Assembly (NCBI RefSeq): GCF_018780385.1
Contig: NZ_JADMJO010000161.1
Span: forward strand, 1-37,144
Direction of reading: 5' to 3'
Length of the DNA: 37,144 nt
Source: Hydrogenophaga sp.
Lineage (GTDB): Bacteria; Pseudomonadota; Gammaproteobacteria; Burkholderiales; Burkholderiaceae_C
Part shown: positions 1 through 7,804 of the stretch, piece after piece
How positions within the stretch are numbered: the first letter of the stretch is position 1
How the letters are laid out: every line of letters starts with the position of its first letter
The notes under the pieces: model-generated
Told to the model about the DNA's origin: nothing
Database searches by the model: none
Seen by the model: the letters and a program-made list of their open reading frames with translations, nothing else
Position numbers and translations under genes: made by a program

Positions 1-2
1 AC

Positions 3-800
3 GCCTTCAGCTACCACATGACCTCGGGCACCTTCATCCTCAAGTACGGCGCGCACGCGGTCGGCTGCACGGTGTTCCCGGCCGGCACCGGCCAGACCGA
101 GCAGCAACTGCAGGCGATTGCCGGCCTCAAGCCCGAGGCCTACACCGGCACGCCCAGCTTCCTGCGCATCCTTGTCGAAAAGGCACAGGCCAACGGCGTC
201 GACATCGGCAGCCTGCACAAGGCCGCGGTGGGCAGCGAGGCCCTGCCCCCCAGCCTGCGCGACTGATTCGCCGAGCGCGGCGTGGCGGTCTACCAGAGCT
301 ACGCCACCGCCGACCTGGGCCTGGTCGCCTACGAAATCCATGCGCGCGAGGGCCTGGTCATCGACGGCGAGGTGGGCGAACTGGTGGTCACCACGCTCAA
401 CCCGGCCTACCCGCTGATCCGCTTCGGCACCGGCGACCTCTCCGCCATCCTGCCCGGCGCCTGCCCGACCGGCCGCACGGCCCCGCGCATCAAGGGCTGG
501 ATGGGCCGCGCCGACCAGACCACCAAGGTGCGCGGCATGTTCGTGCACCCCTCCCAGGTGGCCGACATCGCCAGGCGCTTCCCGCAGGTGCAGAAGGCCT
601 GGCTGGTGGTCAGCGGCGAAATGGCCAACGACCAGATGTGCCTGCAGGTCGAGGCCAGCGAGGTGGACGGTGACCTGCGCGAGCGCATCGAGACCGCGGT
701 GCGCGATGTGACCAAATTGCGCGGCCAGGTCGAGGCGGTGAAACCGGGCAGCCTGCCCAACGACGGCAAGACCATCGAAGACTGCCGCAGCTGTGCCTGA
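3..800 (+). pseudogene. Phenylacetate-CoA-ligase-like (PaaK family) AMP-forming ligase, 3' part, broken by an in-frame stop
   Basis: The reading frame is open from the window edge and resembles the C-terminal two thirds of PaaK-type acyl-CoA ligases, which activate an aromatic or small organic acid with ATP and CoA. Visible landmarks are the TGTPSFL segment, the YQSYATADLGLVAYE stretch where these enzymes have their Y-x-S/T-E adenylate motif, the RFGTGDLSAI segment (the usual R-x-x-TGD), and the ending LPNDGKTIED. A TGA at 264-266 interrupts the frame after SLRD; homologues normally continue through this point, and a single change from TGG would explain it. Both halves stay in the same frame, so this is a nonsense mutation or sequencing error rather than a frameshift. 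The true start lies outside the window. It converges on livM at 891. Family call fairly sure; substrate unknown. Confidence 0.75.
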
Positions 801-890
801 AGACCAAGATCGAGTACGCGATCCACATTCGACCGTACCATACGTACCATCAGCCCCTGAGCGCTCGCTGCGCCACCGGATCGCCCGGGG

Positions 891-1898
891 TCAGCCGTTC
901 CGCGTTCGAAGGCCGCGCAACCTCTGTACGAAGCTGATCACCTCTCCCATGATCCCGCGCCGGAAGGTCAGCACGCAGACCACGAAGATCAGGCCCGTGA
1001 CCATGGTGACCGAGTCGCCCAGGGTGTTGAACCAGTCGATGCCCGTGAGGCGCGCCAGCAGGCGGCCGAACTCGCCGATCTTGTTCTCGAGCACCACCAC
1101 CACGGTGGCGCCGAGCAGCGGCCCCGACAGCGTGCCCAGGCCGCCGACCAGCGTCATCAGGATCACCTGGCCCGAAGCGCTCCAGTGCACGTCCGACAGC
1201 GTGGCAAAGCCCAGCACCAGCGTCTTGAGCGAGCCCGCGAGGCCCGACAGCGCGGCCGAAATCACAAAGGCCAGCAGCTTGTAGCGGCTCACGTCGTAGC
1301 CCAGCGAGAGAGCGCGCGGCTCGTTCTCCTTGATGCCCTTGAGCACCTGGCCAAAAGGCGAACGCACGGTGCGCGCGATCAGCAGGAAGGAAGCGACCAC
1401 GATCACCAGCAACACGTAGTACATCGTGATGTCGTTGCGCAGGTCGATCAGGCCGAACAGCTGGCCGCGCGGCACGCCTTGCAGACCATCCTCGCCGCCG
1501 GTGAACTTGGCCTGGAGCGCTATGAAGAACACCATCTGCGCCAGCGCCAGCGTGATCATCGCGAAGTAGATCCCCTGGCGGCGGATGGCCAGCAGACCGA
1601 AGACCCAACCGAGCAGGGCGCCGGCCAGCGTGCCCGCGGCCAGGCCGAGTTCGGGCGTCAGGCCCCAGACCTTCATCGCATGGCCTGCTACGTAGGCCGA
1701 GCCGCCGAGAAAGGCCGCGTGGCCGAAGGACAGCAGGCCGGTGTAACCAAGCAGCAGGTTGAAGGCCGAGGCGAACAGCGCGAAGCACATCAGCTTCATC
1801 ACGAACACCGGGTAAGCGCCGACGAAGGGCGCCACGACAAGCGCTATCAGCAATAGCACGTAGACAACGGGTGTGATTTTTCTCATGGCTCTGTGCAT
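891..1898 (-). CDS. livM: LIV-type ABC transporter permease LivM (first system)
   Basis: The 335-residue integral membrane protein has many hydrophobic helices and the LivM-type segments LGYTGLLSFGHAAFLGGSAYVAGHA near residue 50 and the GLGTLSGPLLGA loop near residue 250, which contacts the ATPase. It would pair with LivH to form the inner-membrane channel of a branched-chain-amino-acid-type importer. It is the last gene of the minus-strand order livG-livF-livH-livM, 10 bp after livH. Because the operon also encodes an oxygenase, an aldehyde dehydrogenase and an acyl-CoA mutase, the cargo is more likely an organic or aromatic acid than an amino acid; that is inference from context. The length is normal for the family. 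Confidence 0.93.
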   Translation of the reverse strand: MHRAMRKITPVVYVLLLIALVVAPFVGAYPVFVMKLMCFALFASAFNLLLGYTGLLSFGHAAFLGGSAYVAGHAMKVWGLTPELGLAAGTLAGALLGWVFGLLAIRRQGIYFAMITLALAQMVFFIALQAKFTGGEDGLQGVPRGQLFGLIDLRNDITMYYVLLVIVVASFLLIARTVRSPFGQVLKGIKENEPRALSLGYDVSRYKLLAFVISAALSGLAGSLKTLVLGFATLSDVHWSASGQVILMTLVGGLGTLSGPLLGATVVVVLENKIGEFGRLLARLTGIDWFNTLGDSVTMVTGLIFVVCVLTFRRGIMGEVISFVQRLRGLRTRNG

Positions 1899-1908
1899 CG
1901 GTTCCGTG

Positions 1909-2802
1909 TCATTTCTCTTTGCCGAACAGGCCGGTCGGTCGGATGAGCAGCACGATCACCATGACCACGAAGACGACCGTCGACGAGGCTTCGGGATAGA
2001 CCACCTTGGTCAGGCCTTCGATGACACCGAGCCCGAGCCCGGTCAGGATCGCGCCCATGATCGAACCCATGCCACCGATCACGACGATCGCGAACACGAC
2101 GATGATCAGGTTTTGCCCCATCAATGGGGACACCTGGATCACCGGCGCGGCCAGCACACCCGCAAAGGCCGCGAGTGCGACGCCGAATCCATAGGTGAGC
2201 GTGATCATCAGCGGTACGTTGACGCCGAAGGCCTCCACCAGCCGCGGGTTCTCTGTGCCGGCGCGCAGGTAAGCGCCGAGCCGGGTCTTCTCAATCACGA
2301 ACCAAGTCGTGAAGCAGATGCTCAGCGAGGCCACCACCACCCAGGCGCGGTAGTTGGGCAGGATCATGAAGCCCAGGTCGGCTGCACCCTGCAGCGCGTC
2401 GGGTGTGTCGTAGGGCAGGCCCGAGACGCCATAGACCGAGCGGAACACGCCCTCGATCAGCAGCGTGATCCCGAGCGTCAACAAGAGACCGTAGAGGTGG
2501 TCGAGCTTGTAGATCCAGCGCAGTAGTAGACGCTCGGTGAGCATGCCGAACAGGCCCGCGATGACCGGCGCCAGCACCAGCATCGCCCAGTAGCTGATAT
2601 TGAAGTAATTCAGCCCCATCCAGGTCAGCACCGCGCCCATCATGAACAGCGCGCCGTGTGCGAAGTTGATAACGTTGAGCAGTCCGAAGATCACGGCGAG
2701 GCCGAGGCTAAGGATCGCGTAGAACGACCCGTTGACCAGCCCCAGGAGGAGCTGGCTCAACAGGGCCGGGAACGGCAAATTCGGCAGATTGAAGATACCC
2801 AC
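1909..2802 (-). CDS. livH: LIV-type ABC transporter permease LivH (first system)
   Basis: This 297-residue polytopic membrane protein has the LivH hallmarks: LLGLVNGSFYAILSLGLAVIFGLLNVINFAHGALFMMGA at the N-terminus, and the coupling-loop segment VVIGGMGSIMGAILTG near residue 245. It forms the second half of the inner-membrane pore with LivM. It lies between livF (6 bp upstream) and livM (10 bp downstream) on the same strand, so all are very probably co-transcribed. Family call is firm; transported compound unknown. Confidence 0.93.
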   Translation of the reverse strand: MGIFNLPNLPFPALLSQLLLGLVNGSFYAILSLGLAVIFGLLNVINFAHGALFMMGAVLTWMGLNYFNISYWAMLVLAPVIAGLFGMLTERLLLRWIYKLDHLYGLLLTLGITLLIEGVFRSVYGVSGLPYDTPDALQGAADLGFMILPNYRAWVVVASLSICFTTWFVIEKTRLGAYLRAGTENPRLVEAFGVNVPLMITLTYGFGVALAAFAGVLAAPVIQVSPLMGQNLIIVVFAIVVIGGMGSIMGAILTGLGLGVIEGLTKVVYPEASSTVVFVVMVIVLLIRPTGLFGKEK

Positions 2803-2808
2803 GGTGTT

Positions 2809-3519
2809 CTATACCCCCAGCAATTCGTTGAGCACCGGCATCTTGGCGTCCAGCTCGGCGGCGCCGAAGGTCTCGACCATGCGGCCGTGTTCCATGACGT
2901 AGAAGCGGTCGGCCAGCGGCGCCGCGAAGTGGAAGTTCTGCTCCACCATGACCACGGTGTAGCCCTTGCTTTTGAGCATCTTGATCATGCGGGCCAGGGC
3001 CTGCACGATCACGGGCGCGAGGCCTTCGGAGATTTCATCGAGCAGCAGCAGGTTGGCCCCCGTGCGCAGGATGCGGGCCACGGCCAGCATCTGCTGCTCG
3101 CCGCCCGAGAGGCGCGTGCCCTGGCTGTGGCGGCGCTCGGCCAGGTTGGGAAACATCTCGTAGATGTCGGCCACCGACATGCCTTTGTCCGAGTCCTTGA
3201 GCGTGGGCGGAAGCATCAGGTTTTCCTCGCACGACAGGCTGGCGAAGATGCCACGCTCCTCAGGGCAGTAGCCGATACCGTGGCGCGCGATGCGATGCGT
3301 GGGCAGGTGAATGAGTTCGTGCCCGTTGCTTTTGATGGAGCCTTTGCGCGAACCGGTCAACCCCAGGATAGCGCGCAGCGTGGAGGTGCGGCCAGCGCCG
3401 TTGCGACCCAGCAGGGTGACCACCTCGCCTGGTTGCACCACCATATCGACGCCATGCAGCACATGCGATTCGCCGTACCAGGCTTGCAGGTTCTTGATCT
3501 CCAGTGCCGGTGCGCTCAT
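2809..3519 (-). CDS. livF: LIV-type ABC transporter ATPase LivF, with arginine in Walker A (first system)
   Basis: The 236-residue cytoplasmic ATPase aligns along its length with LivF. It has an ABC signature LSGGEQQ at 137-143, Walker B LLLLDE at 157-162, and the VEQN switch segment near 192. The Walker A loop is unusual: GRNGAGRTS at 38-46 places Arg44 where the nucleotide-binding lysine normally sits, whereas the partner LivG has a canonical GAGKTT. A K-to-R change often weakens ATP hydrolysis, so this could be an asymmetric transporter; I also have a vague recollection of similar GAGRT loops in other proteobacterial LivF proteins, so it may be a tolerated variant. The start overlaps the livG stop by 4 bp, which suggests translational coupling. 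Confidence 0.92.
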   Translation of the reverse strand: MSAPALEIKNLQAWYGESHVLHGVDMVVQPGEVVTLLGRNGAGRTSTLRAILGLTGSRKGSIKSNGHELIHLPTHRIARHGIGYCPEERGIFASLSCEENLMLPPTLKDSDKGMSVADIYEMFPNLAERRHSQGTRLSGGEQQMLAVARILRTGANLLLLDEISEGLAPVIVQALARMIKMLKSKGYTVVMVEQNFHFAAPLADRFYVMEHGRMVETFGAAELDAKMPVLNELLGV

Positions 3520-4289
3520 CTGTGCGCTCCCTGGAGTTGGCCGTCGGTGGTGCCCATGTAGGCCTCCATCACGGCGGGATTGTTCGAAACCTCGGCGTAC
3601 GACCCCTCGGCCAGCACTGCGCCGCGTTGCAGCACGGTGATCGTGTCCGCGATGTTCGAGACCACCCCCATGTTGTGTTCTACCATCAGGATGGTGCGGC
3701 CCGCCGACACGCGCTTGATGAGTTCGGCGACCCGGTGCACATCCTCATGACCCATGCCCTGCGTGGGCTCGTCGAGCAGCATCAACTCGGGCTCCATCGC
3801 CAGCGTGGTTGCGATCTCCAGGGCGCGCTTGCGACCGTAGGGCAGGTTCACGGTGAGCTCGTCGGCCAAGTCCTCCAGGCCGACTTCGGCCAGCAGCGCA
3901 TGGGCACGCGCATCGAGCGGCTTGAGCGATGTCTCGCTCTTCCAGAAATGGAAGGTGGTGCCCAGCGCGCGCTGCAGGCCCAGGCGCACGTTTTCCAGCA
4001 GCGTCAGATGCGGGAAAACAGCCGAGATCTGGAACGAGCGGATGATGCCGCGGCGCGCGATCTGCGCCGGTTGCTCACGCGTGATGTCCAGTCCGTTGAA
4101 AAGGATCGTGCCCGAGGTCGGCTCGAGGAACTTCGTCAGCAGGTTGAAGCAGGTGGTCTTGCCGGCGCCGTTGGGGCCGATCAGTGCGTGGATGGTCCCA
4201 CGCACGACCAACAGATTCACCTGGCTGACGGCTGTGAAGCCCTTGAATTCCTTGGTGAGCTGGCGTGTCTCAAGAATGATGTCGCTCAT
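3516..4289 (-). CDS. livG: LIV-type ABC transporter ATPase LivG (first system)
   Basis: The 257-residue ABC ATPase has Walker A GPNGAGKTT at 38-46, a LPYGRKR signature (the LivG form of LSGGQ), Walker B LMLLDEPTQGM and the VEHNM H-loop. Together with LivF it would energise import by LivHM. It is the first of the four membrane/ATPase genes in the minus-strand block, 53 bp downstream of the short-chain dehydrogenase gene and overlapping livF by 4 bp. Normal length and intact motifs suggest it is functional. The cargo is unknown and inferred only from the neighbouring catabolic genes. Confidence 0.93.
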   Translation of the reverse strand: MSDIILETRQLTKEFKGFTAVSQVNLLVVRGTIHALIGPNGAGKTTCFNLLTKFLEPTSGTILFNGLDITREQPAQIARRGIIRSFQISAVFPHLTLLENVRLGLQRALGTTFHFWKSETSLKPLDARAHALLAEVGLEDLADELTVNLPYGRKRALEIATTLAMEPELMLLDEPTQGMGHEDVHRVAELIKRVSAGRTILMVEHNMGVVSNIADTITVLQRGAVLAEGSYAEVSNNPAVMEAYMGTTDGQLQGAHR

Positions 4290-4342
4290 GTTGCGCGATC
4301 ACCCGGATGCCAGGGAGAAGCGACGTGCATGCCGGGCCGCCG

Positions 4343-5095
4343 TCAGATGGAACGTCCGCCGTCCACCGGCATCTCGATGCCGGTCAGGAAGCGCGCATCC
4401 TCGCTGGCCAGGAACGTCGCTGTGTTCGCCACGTCGACCGGGTCGCACATCCTGCCCAGGGGAATCGTCGAAACAAAGCGCGCCCGGTTCTCGGCGGTGT
4501 CAGCCACACCCATGAAGTCCTTCAGCAGGCCCGTGGGCGCCATGACCGGAGAAATGAGGTTGACGCGGATGCCATCGGGCGCCAGCTCGATGGCCATGGA
4601 TTTTGTCATCACTTTCACGGCTCCCTTCGAGCTGTTGTACCAGGTGAGGCCGGGGCGCGGGCGGATGCCGCCAACGGAGCCCACGTTGATGATCACCCCG
4701 TCCTTCTTCTCTTTCATCAACGGGACCACCGCGCGTGTCATGTGGTAAATCGATTTCACATTGACCGCGAACACGCGATCGAAGGTCTCTTCGTCGACCT
4801 CCAGCATCGACTGGTTGCGGTGCGTGGTGCCCGCGTTGTTGACCACGATGCTGGGCACACCGAAGCGTTCCACGCAATGGCGGACCATGACCTGCACCTG
4901 GTCGAACTGGGTCACGTCGCACGCCACGGCGCTCGCGTTGTCGCCCAGTTCAGCGGCGATCCCGCGCGCCGCTTCGAGGTTGACGTCCGCAAGAATCACC
5001 TTCGCGTTCTCCTTGATGTAGGCCCGCGCGATCGCTGCGCCGAATCCGCTGCCTGCGCCGGTGACGATCGCGATCTTGTTGCTCAATCTGGACAT
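4343..5095 (-). CDS. Short-chain dehydrogenase/reductase (SDR), NAD(P)-dependent
   Basis: The 250-residue protein is a classical SDR. It has the Rossmann glycine motif TGAGSGFG at 12-19, NNAG at 86-89, the catalytic triad Ser140, Tyr153 and Lys157 (YxxxK), and the C-terminal PVDGG typical of FabG-like enzymes. Asp37 after the second beta strand favours NAD over NADP. It would interconvert an alcohol and a ketone or aldehyde in the cytoplasm. The ATG at 5095 was chosen because the Rossmann fold begins seven residues later; the frame stays open upstream only as an overlap with the aldehyde dehydrogenase gene. It sits 11 bp after that gene and before livG, so the two oxidoreductases probably act in sequence (alcohol to aldehyde to acid). 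Confidence 0.9.
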   Translation of the reverse strand: MSRLSNKIAIVTGAGSGFGAAIARAYIKENAKVILADVNLEAARGIAAELGDNASAVACDVTQFDQVQVMVRHCVERFGVPSIVVNNAGTTHRNQSMLEVDEETFDRVFAVNVKSIYHMTRAVVPLMKEKKDGVIINVGSVGGIRPRPGLTWYNSSKGAVKVMTKSMAIELAPDGIRVNLISPVMAPTGLLKDFMGVADTAENRARFVSTIPLGRMCDPVDVANTATFLASEDARFLTGIEMPVDGGRSI

Positions 5096-5106
5096 GGTTG
5101 TCTTCC

Positions 5107-6540
5107 TTATTCGTAGTGCTGAACAATGGTCTTGGTGGTGCTCATCTCTTCCAGAGCGAGCAGCCCTTTCTCGCGGCCATAACCGCTTTTCTTGACGCCG
5201 CCGAACGGCAGCTCGACACCCCCGCCCGCGCCGTAGCAATTGATAAAAACCTGTCCGCTTGCGATGCGCTGCGCCATGCGCGCCTGGCGGCTGCCGTTCT
5301 CCGTCCAGACGCCTGCGACGAGGCCGTACTCCGTGGCATTGGCCAGTTGCACCGCGTCGTCCTCGTCCTTGAACGGCATGACCGACAGCACCGGGCCGAA
5401 CACTTCCTGGCATGCCAGGCGGTGATTGCGCGGCACCGGGCCGAACAGCACGGGTTTGACGAAGAAGCCTTCGCCGGAAATCCCGGGCGCCAGGCTGCCT
5501 TCGGCCAGTTTGGGCACACCCATGGCGACGGCGTCGGCGATGAAGGCGTTCACGCGCTGGTGGTGCCGGGCGTTGATCAACGGACCGCAGTCGAGGTCCA
5601 TCTCCGGCGCCCCGACCTTCAGCGCCTCGAAGCTGGCGGCGATCGTCGCGACGAAGCGGTCGTAGATGCCTTCCTGCACGAGCAGGCGGCTGCCGGCGGA
5701 GCAGGTCTGGCCGGCGTTCTGAACCAGGGCCCGCACGATGATGGGGGCGGCTTTGGCCAGGTCCGCATCGTCGAAAACGATCTGGGGCGATTTGCCCCCG
5801 AGTTCGAGCACGCAGGGCACATGGTGGCGCGCCGTGGATTGCTGCACCTGCACGCCGACCTCGGGTGAGCCCGTGAACGTCGCGAAGTTGATGCCCGGGT
5901 GCGCCGTCAGCGCCGCGCCGGCCTCGGTGCCATAGCCGGTCACGATGTTCAGTGCGCCCGGTGGCAGCCCTGCCAGCATGGCCAGCTCGGCGAGCTTCAA
6001 GGCGCTCAGGCAGGCGTCCTCGGAAGGTTTGACCACCGCCGCGTTGCCCATGGCCAGCGCGGGAGCGAGCGTGCGTCCCATCATCTGCGCGGGGTAGTTC
6101 CACGGAATGATGTGGGCCGTGACGCCGTGGGGAATGCGCACGACGCTCACGTTGTAGCCGTTCAGGTAGGGGATGGTCTGGCCGTGGACCTTGTCGGCCG
6201 CGCCGCCATAGAACTCGAAGTAACGCGCCACCGCCTTGGCGTCCGCACGGGCCACGGACATGGGCTTGCCGGTATCGCGGGCTTCCAGCTGGGCCAGTTC
6301 CTCGCCGTGTTCCAGGATGAGTTGCCCCAGGCGCTGCATGATGCGGCCGCGCTCCGTGGCGGTCATTCGCCCCCAGGGTCCGTCCAGCGCGCGGCGCGCC
6401 GCAGCCACCGCGAGGTCGACATCCGCGGCCCGGCCCCTCGCAATTTTTTCAAACACCTGCCCGCTGCAGGGATCGATGACGTCGATGGTGTCTCCCTCGA
6501 GTGCATCGACCCACTCACCGTCGATCAACAGTTTGCTCAC
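5107..6540 (-). CDS. NAD(P)-dependent aldehyde dehydrogenase
   Basis: The 477-residue enzyme has all landmarks of the ALDH superfamily: IIPWNYP with Asn148, the LELGGKSPQ motif with general base Glu246, and the GQTCSAG motif with nucleophile Cys280. It ends with the usual LPFGGVKKSGYGRE substrate/oligomerisation segment. It oxidises an aldehyde to a carboxylate, which would supply the acid that the CoA transferase activates. I place the start at a GTG at 6540, preceded by AAGGAG at 6 bp and giving the normal N-terminus SKLLIDGEW; longer in-frame starts upstream add non-homologous residues. It lies between the 2-oxoglutarate/Fe(II) oxygenase and the SDR. The substrate cannot be told from sequence. 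Confidence 0.92.
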   Translation of the reverse strand: MSKLLIDGEWVDALEGDTIDVIDPCSGQVFEKIARGRAADVDLAVAAARRALDGPWGRMTATERGRIMQRLGQLILEHGEELAQLEARDTGKPMSVARADAKAVARYFEFYGGAADKVHGQTIPYLNGYNVSVVRIPHGVTAHIIPWNYPAQMMGRTLAPALAMGNAAVVKPSEDACLSALKLAELAMLAGLPPGALNIVTGYGTEAGAALTAHPGINFATFTGSPEVGVQVQQSTARHHVPCVLELGGKSPQIVFDDADLAKAAPIIVRALVQNAGQTCSAGSRLLVQEGIYDRFVATIAASFEALKVGAPEMDLDCGPLINARHHQRVNAFIADAVAMGVPKLAEGSLAPGISGEGFFVKPVLFGPVPRNHRLACQEVFGPVLSVMPFKDEDDAVQLANATEYGLVAGVWTENGSRQARMAQRIASGQVFINCYGAGGGVELPFGGVKKSGYGREKGLLALEEMSTTKTIVQHYE

Positions 6541-6628
6541 GCATTGCTCCTTCAAGTTGGCCCCATGGCATGGCGTCCGCCGCGGGTCCGGCCCGTGCGG
6601 GCGACATGCCTTCACCGATGACGGTCCC

Positions 6629-7720
6629 TCAAGCCTTCGAGGTCACCCCTTCAGGCTCGACTTCTTTCATGAAGTTGGCGTCGTTGTAGTGGTAGAGGTC
6701 GTCTAGGTAGGGCACGAAGAAGTCGTAGAAGGAGCGCGAGTCGTACTTCGCCTTCTCGCCTGGGCCGATGCACGCCGGGATCGGTCCCACGTTGGCGTCG
6801 TCGTCCGGGTAGAAGAAGAAGGTCAGTGCGTAGCGCTTCATCGGCGGGTTGACGACACGGTGGGGCGTGGCGATGAAACGGTCGTTGGACAGGCGGTTCA
6901 AGACCTGCCCGGTGTTCACGATCAGCGCGCCCTTGACATAGCTGACCTTGAGCCATTCCTTCGACGGCGTCATCACCTGCAGCCCCGGCACCGGCGTCAT
7001 CGGCAACAGCGTCAGGAAGCTGCCGTCGGAATGCGGGGCCAGCGCGTACTGGCCTTCTTCCATCTTCTCTTCGGGGTGGTAGTACGCGCAGCGCTGGTAG
7101 TACTCCGGTGCCTTGAACATGCTCTCGAAGTAGTCCGCTGGAAGACCCAGCGCGCGCGCGTAGATCGGCAGCAGCTTGAGCGAGAGTTGCTCCATCTCCG
7201 TCTGGTACGCGTACAGCGCCTTCTTGAATTCGGGCAGGCTGTCGGGCCACTGGTTCAAACCGCGATGGCGGACCTTGGCCAACACTTTCGGGTCGTCGAC
7301 ATTGCGGTTGCGCATGAACAGCCAAGCGGCGTTGGTGTCCTTCTTGGTGTTGACCGCGATCTTCTCCATGATCGCGGTTGACTTCAGGATGGAGGACTTG
7401 GGTGGGAGGTAGCCCTGGTGGTGGAAGCCGACCCGGTGCTTGAGCTTTTCCTCCATTGGAATCTCGAACAGCTTCTCGGTCTGGCGAAACGCCTCGTCGA
7501 TCAGGGACTGCGGAATGCCGTGGTTGATGATCGCGAAGAAGCCCAGGTTTTCCTGGATCCACTTCACGTCCGCGGCCAGTTGCTCAAGGGCGCCGGGTAC
7601 GCCCGCCAGATAGGGGCCCACGTCGAGCAGCGGCAAATCCTTGCCGTCCGCAATCGACGCCCGAACACCTGCCGAGGCCGTCACCTTGTTGGCGCTCTTC
7701 ACGCTCGCTGATGTCATCAT
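6629..7720 (-). CDS. 2-oxoglutarate/Fe(II)-dependent oxygenase, isopenicillin-N-synthase-like
   Basis: The 363-residue protein has the fold pattern of the plant/fungal/bacterial 2OG-Fe(II) family: an N-terminal segment with GFFAIINHGIP at 60-70, then the metal triad His230-x-Asp232 (APHSDGSFLTLL) and His287 (ATPHRVV). Arg296 stands where 2-oxoglutarate is bound, but the usual R-x-S is R-Y-A here, so the second oxygen contact to the cosubstrate is missing. Such enzymes hydroxylate or desaturate unactivated carbons, with CO2 and succinate as by-products. The start ATG (one of two adjacent) follows AGGAGA. It lies after the LIV receptor gene and a hairpin, and before the aldehyde dehydrogenase gene, so it is a good candidate for the first attack on the imported compound. 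Exact reaction unknown. Confidence 0.88.
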   Translation of the reverse strand: MMTSASVKSANKVTASAGVRASIADGKDLPLLDVGPYLAGVPGALEQLAADVKWIQENLGFFAIINHGIPQSLIDEAFRQTEKLFEIPMEEKLKHRVGFHHQGYLPPKSSILKSTAIMEKIAVNTKKDTNAAWLFMRNRNVDDPKVLAKVRHRGLNQWPDSLPEFKKALYAYQTEMEQLSLKLLPIYARALGLPADYFESMFKAPEYYQRCAYYHPEEKMEEGQYALAPHSDGSFLTLLPMTPVPGLQVMTPSKEWLKVSYVKGALIVNTGQVLNRLSNDRFIATPHRVVNPPMKRYALTFFFYPDDDANVGPIPACIGPGEKAKYDSRSFYDFFVPYLDDLYHYNDANFMKEVEPEGVTSKA

Positions 7721-7749
7721 GATTCATCTCTCCTGGGTTGGTGGTTGCC

Positions 7750-7784
7750 AAAAAATCAGAGGCCCTTCGGAGGCCCGAAGGGCC
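7750..7784 (-). terminator. Hairpin with T-tract after the LIV receptor gene; likely intra-operon attenuator
   Basis: A perfect 9-bp stem (7761-7769 pairing with 7776-7784, GGCCCTTCG / CGAAGGGCC) encloses a 6-nt loop. Read on the minus strand, it is followed after 5 nt by six T residues (7755-7750). It lies between the receptor stop and the oxygenase start. This fits a partial terminator that raises receptor mRNA over the downstream genes, a common arrangement for periplasmic receptors. Confidence 0.65.
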
Positions 7785-7804
7785 CCACTGTCATTGCCTC
7801 TTTG

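Noticed and set aside
264..266. TGA in the ligase gene as a selenocysteine codon
   Set aside because: No selenocysteine is known in this family and no suitable hairpin was seen directly downstream; a nonsense mutation is simpler.
5096..6103. Long in-frame extension upstream of the SDR at 4343-5095
   Set aside because: It runs antisense-frame through the aldehyde dehydrogenase gene, is arginine-rich without family features, and the SDR fold starts cleanly at 5095.
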